A model generated the notes under the pieces. It had not been told where the DNA came from and did no database searches. It saw only the letters and a list, made by a program, of their open reading frames with translations. The translations under genes were made by a program, and so were the position numbers. A stretch of 64,000 nt of DNA from Hybos culiciformis (lineage: Eukaryota; Arthropoda; Insecta; Diptera; Hybotidae). Position 1 is the first letter of the stretch. The number at the start of each line of letters is the position of its first letter. The stretch lies in contig OZ023274.1 in NCBI GenBank assembly GCA_964007475.1, forward strand, positions 31,465,827-31,529,826. Direction: 5' to 3'. This document shows, piece by piece, positions 56,601-64,000 of the stretch.

Positions 56601-58466
56601 CGACAATGATGGAAGGCTGTCCCGATATAAATTGAGTAGCATTAACAAGCTCCATATTAGGTATTTTATGATGTGTTTTATCATTGAAATGATTTGTTTT
56701 ATCATTTTGCGGTGGATTGACTGTAGAGCGAATCGACGTAGAAACTGTAGTCTTTGTAATCATTTCTGGGGTTGTTGATGTAACAATTGAACTTACCGTT
56801 GAACTGTCTTGAGAGGGTTTAATAGATGTATATATTAAGGATGGCTGAGTGGATTGTGAAATTGGATTGGATGATGTGGATGATTGAGGAATGAATATAA
56901 TAATGTTTCTTTCTTCTTCTGGTAAATGATCAAGTTTCGCTTGAATCATAACTGTTGAATTTGGCGACGACGTTGAGGATTTAGTTGAGGTAGGTTGATG
57001 AGCTTGGTCACTCTCGGAACTTTGGTTCGAACTACGACCTGGTTGTTCAAAATTATGATCTGATTGTTCAGAACTAGGATCTGATTGTTCAGTTGGTTGT
57101 TGGATATCTTCTTCTTCAGGCACACTTATTAAAAGTGGTGTGATAGTTTTAGGAATATCGCTCCGTCCAGACATTTTATTATCACTCTGTGATGAGATTG
57201 AAGGTAAATTATCAGCCTGTGGAGAAATAATCAGTGTTTCGATCTCCTTAAATTCAATTGATGTATTTGTTGTTTGTGGTATATTTTTTGATGCATTAAG
57301 ATCATAGACATCAGGATGGTTCGAATGATTAAGTTTTTTTTCCAAATTACTGTCAAATTCAGCACTATTTTCCAATTTTGGAATGTTAAGGGTTGTGTTA
57401 CTAGTTGAGACAAATTGACTTTCATTTTCGCTTTTATGTATAATACTTTCATCATTACCGCTTATATTTTCACTACGCTTCTCAAATTCTCTTATGATAA
57501 AGTCACCTGAAGATTTTATTTTTTGTATAATTGTTTTGTTATAGGGTTTATTTATTGGAGTCGTTGACGTTGTTAAAATAATTTCAGAATCTTGTTTCAT
57601 TTCTTTATCTTTGTTATTTTTTAAATTTCTGTTATTTTCTTGAAGAGTTTTCATTGTCGACGTATTTAGCGGATTAGTTATTGGTATTGCTGTTGTTGTT
57701 GAACTACTGATATACCTTCGATTATAAGCAACAAGATTCCTTCTATTATTAGCAGCATGATATCGAATGAATCCTCTACTTCTTTCTGTCGGCCTTGGAG
57801 GTGGAATTACTGAAACTTCTAATATTTTAGGATAATCGTTATCAACTTTTGTAATTTTCAATAATTCATTGATAGGTTGAGAGACTTTTTGGCCAAATGA
57901 GGCGTATTGCTGTAAGTCGGATTCCTCTATTGATATTGGTTGCATTCGAACATGCTTTACTTTAGCGGTTTTTTTGAAATAAGATTTTTCAGTTGATGAA
58001 ATTGTGTTTTTAACTCCATCTGGTATGTGATTAACTGTATCATTTAATTCCTTAGTGACAACAAAAAACCCATGCGATGATTCATCTGTCAGTAATATTT
58101 CATTATTATCTTTTTCATCAACTCTTGTTCGTACCGAAGCGAATGAAGAATTCGCCAATCGTTGCAAGCTAACACATCTTTGCATACAACTGGCTGTTGT
58201 TCTCCGTGTAAAATTCTTTGTACAGTTACGTTCACAAATAGAACGTGAATTATTGGTTGGGCTTTTGGTTGACGTTGTTTCAGTTGAAGATTTTGCAGTT
58301 GTATTTCGAGAATTTAATAATCTTCTGTGTGAAGATCCATATTCTCGTTTAGGTAAAGCATTCCGTCTTGCAGCCAGTAATGCCATTAGCTGTATATCCC
58401 TTTCTTGTGCTGTTGCTCCAGGTACATGGCGTGGTCTTGATGTTGTCGGTTGAATATTAGAAAAAA
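53614..58466 (-). CDS. Receptor tyrosine kinase with Ser/Thr-rich ectodomain (Tie-like or Cad96Ca-like), 5' exon(s) not found
   Basis: Exons 58466-56088, 56031-55838, 54390-53997 and 53924-53614 join in phase with GT-AG junctions, giving about 1,091 aa. The first exon starts in phase 1 after TTTCCAG, so a signal-peptide exon lies further upstream. The ectodomain is long, Ser/Thr/Asn-rich and probably disordered; near its start it holds CERNC...CMQRC (C-x3-C-x11-C-x3-C). The transmembrane segment is YVLAGLGMFPVIVIILYAV (about 56458-56520). The kinase domain has GEGNFG (P loop), VAVK, HRDLAARN, DFG and APE, plus LPIRWMAPESL, which marks a tyrosine kinase. All catalytic residues seem present. 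The activation loop is far longer than usual. The tail ends SGMLYFNRRISEFECEI. A mariner remnant occupies intron 54391-55837. Orthology to Tie-like versus Cad96Ca-like receptors cannot be settled by eye. Confidence 0.88.
54780..55714 (+). mobile_element. Mariner/Tc1-type transposon remnant in a kinase intron
   Basis: Inverted termini of about 26 bp, CAGTGTGACCACAATCAACT and AGTTGATTCTGGTCACCCTG, are flanked by TA on both sides (54778-54779 and 55715-55716). Transposase pieces on the plus strand are EIIFSDEKMLLLPDSYNQQN (first aspartate), QQDSAPAHKGKR (second aspartate) and WPASSPDLNPVEFCIWGYML (third acidic residue). They lie in different frames, with a local duplication of TTGCCAGATTTT near 55317-55360. 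At 935 bp it lacks most of the N-terminal DNA-binding region. It is intronic and antisense to the kinase. Confidence 0.92.
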
Positions 58467-59170
58467 CTGGAAATGGAAATTTACTAATTAAAGATACTTA
58501 TGTTTAGATTAATGTGTTTTAATATTAATTGTTTTGCGTTTAAGAGGTTTGGAGGAGGTCATGTTTTTAGACAAAGATTGTGCAGTCCTACATATACTTG
58601 CATAAATCTGTTAATGTAATAAAACATAACATTGACTCTATAATGCTTATTTAATTTAATTTTTTAATTATTCGTGCAATGAAAGATTTTTAATATTTTT
58701 TATTATAAAATCGGTTTAAATATATTTTGTTTTTAAAAATATATGTATAAATGGTTTGTGATTGGAAAATCATCGATCCATGTCTCCTGTTAGTTTTTTC
58801 AATAATAATAGTAAAAAGATTGGATAAATTAAATCTTCTTTTGAAAAATAAATTTGTATGTATAATAAAATTAAACAACTAAAACATAATTAAATATTAT
58901 GTTCTTTTGAAAAAGTTGATGGTCATTGATACTGTTGGCTATGCTTTTTTTTTATTAATTTTATAAATTTTTATAGTTTTTTCATTAATTGTATTTTTTT
59001 TACTTGAAACGTCACTCAAGGGGAACAAAAGAATTCACGAAAAATTTATAAGCTAAACAAAGTGGTTGGGATTGGAATTTAGCCACATGGCGTAGAATAA
59101 TGACACTCCTCCTACCACGATAACGGCTTGCCTTAAACAAGATATCCAATAGAAATGTTATATATATATA
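58467..59170. other. AT-rich region upstream of the kinase exons
   Basis: Expected to be intron of the kinase gene, since the first seen exon begins with an acceptor in phase 1. No signal-peptide exon could be recognised. Confidence 0.4.
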
Positions 59171-60113
59171 TTTTTTTTTTTATTAAAGTTACCAAATCAC
59201 TAGGTTTTTTTATACTATAAGAAGTATGGATTTGGTAATGAGGACAGGAAGTTTAGACGGGATTAAAAAGTGGGACAGTAAGTAGATAATCATTTACACT
59301 CTTCTTAAAGCGGCGCAAGTCGTAAATCAAGCGTCCGCCAGCTGTCGGGAACAGTTTAGATGGGAGAGCATTCCACATTCTCGAGGTGCGAATTGAAAAC
59401 GAATCTCCGAAGCTCGTTCTATCACATCTGGGAATTTTGACGAAGAATGGGTGTGCCGTTGAAGCGGTACGTGTTTGGCGTGAAAATACTTGAAGTTGAG
59501 GAAGTAGGGCCTTTACTTCCAGGGAACACGTATCCATTCCAACAAAGTATTTATAAAAAATGGAAAGTGAACCTACATTACGACGGTGGTTGAGTGAAGT
59601 TAAGGAGCTGGTGGTTTGGTGATTGTTTATCAATCTAATAGCCCTCCTCTGAACTTTGTCCAGGTATTCGAGATGGGTTTTGGGAGCACAGCCCATATAT
59701 GCGAATTGTATTCTAATTTTGGTCGTATGTAGGATTTATAAATGTTTAAGAGATCAGAGGGGGAAAAGTATTGTTTACATCTTTTTAAAAAACCAAGACA
59801 TTTTGCTGCGTTTTTTGCCGTTTCGAAAATATGAATTTTCCATCTTAAATCGCTGGTTATTTTCAAACCTAAAATGTCAAGACTTCCAGATTTGGCAATA
59901 CTTTCGCCTTGAAAAGTAAATTGGGGATCAAAATTTGACAGCTTTCTAGAAATTAGGCAGCATTGAGTTTTGGATGCGTTTAACTCAACTCTGTTGAGAA
60001 GACCCCATTGTGAAATTTTGGAAAGGTCGTGATTTATGCTACTTTGCAAAAAATTGCGTTTAGTAGTAACAGCATTTGAAGATGAAAATTTTGTAGAATC
60101 TTTTTTTTTTCAG
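59171..60113 (-). mobile_element. 5'-truncated non-LTR retrotransposon (Jockey/CR1-type)
   Basis: The minus strand encodes the C-terminal part of a reverse transcriptase ORF: NFLQSSINHDLSKISQWGL, KTQCCLISRK, SGSLDILGLKITSDLRWKIH and YIRPKLEYNSHIW. A -1 frame break near 59690 follows, then KTHLEYLDKVQRRAIRLINN and SFSIRTSRMWNALPSKLFP, ending with TAG at 59253. A poly(A) tail (T run at 59171-59180 on the plus strand) marks the 3' end. The catalytic YADD and everything upstream are missing, the usual pattern of a LINE truncated during target-primed reverse transcription. Confidence 0.93.
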
Positions 60114-60228
60114 TAATAGTTGTTGAAGTTTAGTTAATATATTTAATGCGTAGGGGATCGTTATGTTGTATTTAGTGCTATAGAATTTAGATCACTAAAT
60201 GGAGTATTATATGCGTCAATACACATGC

Positions 60229-60305
60229 AATCATTTAGATGCATCTGCGTGAATAATGAAATCATTTAGGGGCATCAGCGTATATAATGAAATCATTTAG
60301 ATGTT
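60229..60305. repeat. Three tandem units of about 31 bp
   Basis: AATCATTTAGATGCATCTGC recurs with small changes three times (near 60229, 60260 and 60290), separated by GTGAATAATGA-like words. Confidence 0.75.
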
Positions 60306-60882
60306 TCGTATTGAATATTACGTAATACCTAACAAAAAATAATATCTCTCACAATATTTCAATACAGACAAATACAAAAAAAAAACTGAAAATGAAATGT
60401 AAGAGAACTGCGTAATTCATACACAAAAATAATATCACTCGCACTCACAATATTTCAATAAAGAATAATAACAAAAAAAAAAATGAGAAAAAAAATCTCT
60501 TTACTTATACACATGCATTGCTAAATAAAAATGAGCACTCAATACCAGAGTTCATTAAATTATCTTCAAAAGAAAAAGCAAGGAGAAGATAACGGTAATA
60601 TTTCCCTTTTTTTCTTTTATCTGTATCTAAAAGAAAGAGAAATTAAAATAAAATTTAAATAAAGAAGAAGATAAAAGAAGAAAAATAAACAAAGTAAAGG
60701 GAACATAATTTTTTTTTTCAAGCAATATTTCTTACCCCTTCTAACTCTTCTTCAATAACTTCGTATTTGAATATAAAAATAATACCCAAACGTATTTTTT
60801 CTCTTTTGTATTTTCTTCTCAAAAGAGAAGGGAATTTTTATGTTTTATTTTGTCTTGTTCTTTTATTTTTTACTAGAAAAAA

Positions 60883-60908
60883 GCCTGCACAGAAAAAATA
60901 GTGCAGGC
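60883..60908. other. Small GC hairpin GCCTGCAC...GTGCAGGC
   Basis: A perfect 8-bp stem with a 10-nt A-rich loop lies in otherwise AT-rich DNA. TCAAAGTACGCCTTG-like words repeat nearby (60975 and 61016). Its function is unknown; chance is possible. Confidence 0.5.
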
Positions 60909-61368
60909 CTAGCCTAGTAACTATGCGTTGATTTTTGTCATTTCGAAAAGAATGCTTTTATTTTTTTATTGATAAAGTACGCCTTGATTTTTTTTTTTAC
61001 ATTTTAAAGTTTTTATCAAAGTACGCCTTGCATTCAGTGTTGCATAGTCATTCGGTTATTTTATTTATTATTTACGTTTAAAAAAATAAATAGAGGAAAG
61101 TGCCAACACTGTCAAGGTCGTTTAAGAGGTGAGTTCACCTTTTATTATATTAGAAGATTATAAATTATCTCTATATTCTCTCTTTGCAACTACCTCTCCC
61201 ATACGCATTAAAGCAGTATATAAGATATGTTAACAAAATTTGTTATAACAACTCGTTGTGTATACACACAAACATATAGACACTTGTCAATTATATATCT
61301 AATATTTAAAATATATTTAAAATTTCCCCTAACAAATCGTTTTCAAGGACAACTTTTAAGTGGTTTTA

Positions 61369-61751
61369 GAGCCCGTTCCCAAACTGAAACTATTTTAAAT
61401 CGTAAAATATACCTTTTCTGCTAAAGAAAATTCCTTTTTTTCAGAAATTGAAATAGGCTTGACATTTAATCTGTATCATCTGCAACGTCTGCTTAAATTT
61501 TCAATTTTTTGTTTTTTTAAAAATGAGGTGCACTAAAAAGTACACCTATAAACTGAGTTTGTTAAGGGAAATTTAAAATTTCCCTTTGCAGATTTTTAAA
61601 ATATGAAATATCATTTCGGAACGATTTTTACGTCAAAAAATCTTGATTTGTAAAATAACAGCTGTAAAATCGTGTCGTTCCAAAACTAGAAATTCTAGAA
61701 ATTAAAAAAAATTTTCAGTTTCTAAAATAGTCTCAGTTTGGGAACGGTCTC
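61369..61751. mobile_element. 383-bp MITE with GAGCCCGTTCCCAAACTGA ends, TTA target duplication
   Basis: The left end GAGCCCGTTCCCAAACTGA and right end TCAGTTTGGGAACGGTCTC are near-perfect complements flanked by TTA (61366-61368 and 61752-61754). The subterminal ACTATTTTA/TAAAATAGT also pairs. A TTA duplication with a G-rich terminus fits PIF/Harbinger-type mobilisation; this is inference. Confidence 0.9.
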
Positions 61752-61754
61752 TTA

Positions 61755-64000
61755 AACTCAGAATCTATTACATATCTACTAATTATTAGCAATTATGTTT
61801 CTTTTTTCCGAATTCATTATTGTTAGTATTATTTGAAATTAACTTTTATAATAATTAGAATTCTTAAATTTGTTTAAAATACAATTATTTTACAAGAAAG
61901 TTTAATTTATTTATTTCTAACCATATACTTTATAATTTTATGTAGGTTGTTTTCTATATTTACCTAATACGATAGTCGGCTACAGTTTGCTACAGTCGGC
62001 TTTAAAAATTAACTTGATTTTTGTATTTATTATATTTATTTCATTATTTTCAAACATTTCTTTTTCATTTTCATTTTGAAATAATATTGATTTCTGGAAC
62101 TTTGTTAAAAATGTAAAAAATGAAATATGACGCATTAAACGATATGCCCTTATAAAATTAATGAAGTATATGATCTTAGCAGATTTAACCAAATTAAATG
62201 TCAAATCGGATTTTTTTCTAGGACAGGAATTTTTTGGCTTGCAAAAAAGGGAAATTCTACGTACAAGACGAAAATACTTATGGAACGCACTCTATGTATT
62301 CTTAATCAATGGTTTTACTTAATTTCCCAGTCAAATACAAAAAAATAATAATATTTCCAAAAATAAATAAATAATTTTTTTTTTTTTTGGGTTGAAATTT
62401 GTTTGAAAATTAGTACAGGCAAATTGTCCAAAATAAACAAAAAAATTGCGAAGTGGCTGTAAGTTGGTATAGACCTTTGAAAATGTATATATTTCAAGAA
62501 ACCAAAAAAAGAGTGTGAAACTAAAAAGAGTGTGCTGGAGTGGCCACGCTTGACCCTTTGCGGCACATGTAAATAATATTATTTTGTATTTTTTGTAAAT
62601 TACTATCAATATAGACCAGTTTGGTAAATTTAGCATCCTAAGATCTTAAATAATAAGGTGCATTACTATAATTTTGTTTCTATTAATAATATTGCTGAAA
62701 TAAACAGAAAAATGCTGTTTTATTCGAATAAATTCGATTTCTCGAAAAATATATTTTGGTTTTTAAAGTTTTATATTATAATACAATTGCCGAAAAAAAT
62801 TTTTATGAAATTTTACCGCCCATTATTTGCCGCCCGACGCTCGAGCTTAGAGTGCCTATTTGTAAATCTTTCATTGCTCCTAAGTTTTAAACAGTTTAAA
62901 CATAATTATTTCGTGCTTAGATACACATACAAAGTATTTGAAAAACTTGATTGTCAAATACTGGGTCGAGCACACTATTGAATGCTCGGGACTCATCGGA
63001 TTCTTCAAAAGAATGTGTTTGTGTATGAGTATAGAAAGTTGCAGATACTTCGCAATTTTTTTGTTTATTTGATGATTTTTGATTTAATTTGCCTGTACTA
63101 AATACAAAAATTAATTTTGAAAAAATGCAAAAAATTATTGTTAATAAAAATATGAAGGTAGGTATCGTTCGTAAAAAAATAAAATAAAAACAGAAGAAAC
63201 CTAATTTGATATAAGAAAAAAATTAATTTGATATCAACAAAAAAATGTTTTTGTTGTTATTTAAGGTTTAGACGATATTGATTTTTATAGGTATTTGGGA
63301 AATCATGAAATCTCAGGTTTTTGGTAAAATTTATATTTATTGGTATAATAGTTCGCTTCTGTATCTGTATATTATATTAAATGTATATTATATTAAATGG
63401 GTCGAGCTAAGCTTATGGTTATTGACAGGCTAGGCAAACGAGACCTTTTAGCTGTGAAATCAGAACGTGGTGGTATAACATTAATTCTGGCACTCATCCT
63501 CTTAAATACATTTAATTGTTTCTAATAAAATATTTTTTCATACAAATATCGAATTTAACTGAAACTTAAAATTTTAAGTTCACAAAATCTGTCACTTAAT
63601 TTAAATAAAACTTAAGCAATTTTAAGTGGAACTTTAAATTTGGTGCAAGTAGTTAAGTGTTACTTTGATACTTAACCAAAACTTAAATATTTAAGTTTAA
63701 TCGGTGTAAGTCGTAAAATAATTCAAATACATTTTATTTAAATTTAATCCGAAAAGACAGCGTATTATAGGAAAAGTCATTAACGAATAAAATGTAAATT
63801 TTTTAAGAATAAACAATGTTTTTTATGTTGTTATTATTATGAAGGTGCTTTTACTGTCTTTTTTTATTTTTATTAAGTTTTATGTCATTACTTTCCCAAC
63901 GGAAATTCTGACTCTTATATGCTACTAGCTGTACCCGAACACACGTTGTTGTGGAACACACGTTTTATGTGAAATTTTTGTTGTCAGATTGATGAACAAT
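61755..64000. other. AT-rich region, no gene supported
   Basis: Frames of 65-107 aa show no domain. A GC-richer spot near 62820-62990 (CGCCCGACGCTCGAGC) and one near 63400-63490 may be repeat ends. The last 80 bases contain GCTGTACCCGAACACACGTT, a style common at ends of insect interspersed repeats. Confidence 0.4.

Overview
The window is AT-rich, intron-containing nuclear DNA of an insect. A fly (Diptera) is the best guess. The protein sequences, the codon use, and the dipteran-style antigen-5 (CAP) remnant support this, but nothing in the window fixes the species. There are no bacterial operons, CRISPR arrays or convincing intact tRNA/rRNA genes. About 15-20% is recognisable host gene. Most of the rest is transposon debris dominated by foldback or MITE-like palindromic elements, many nested in one another.

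Host genes. (1) 1987-3351 (-): eIF3 subunit i, a WD40 protein complete except for an ATG-only first exon. (2) 6334-8448 (+): a five-exon NCOA5-like protein (RRM plus anticodon-binding-like domain), head-to-head with eIF3i. (3) 9574-13977 (-): a complete four-exon Cdc27/APC3, tail-to-tail with the NCOA5-like gene. (4) 53614-58466 (-): four exons of a receptor tyrosine kinase with a Ser/Thr-rich ectodomain, a transmembrane segment and an unusually long activation loop; its 5' exon(s) are not identified. (5) 42809-48748 (+): a decayed CAP/antigen-5 gene with an in-frame stop, a missing middle exon and a frameshift, its introns filled with foldback elements. The housekeeping genes do not form a pathway: eIF3i acts in translation initiation, Cdc27 in the anaphase-promoting complex, and NCOA5-like in nuclear RNA or transcription coactivation.

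Mobile DNA. The best-preserved autonomous element is a 2.83 kb hAT transposon (24743-27575) with a perfect 8-bp target duplication and a transposase split by one frameshift. Others are a ZMYM-type hAT remnant (about 20370-20939), a 935-bp mariner remnant in a kinase intron (54780-55714), a 5'-truncated Jockey/CR1-type LINE (59171-60113) and a copia Gag-pre-integrase fragment (about 47405-47715). Several tRNA-derived SINE copies are present.

Foldback families. Several unrelated families share one architecture: arms built from short tandem, often palindromic, motifs (GCGGACAAATGTC at 5.4, 15.3 and 16.8 kb; GTTACGGCAACC at 37.6 kb; TTTATCGTATGG at 43.6-44.8 kb; TTTTAGACGAATTG at 47.1-48.3 kb). 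Four element families carry TTA target duplications, and two of those insertions have matching empty sites elsewhere in the same window. A cluster of evenly spaced TTCCCGGAA motifs at 30.4-31.0 kb matches the textbook STAT site and is unexplained.
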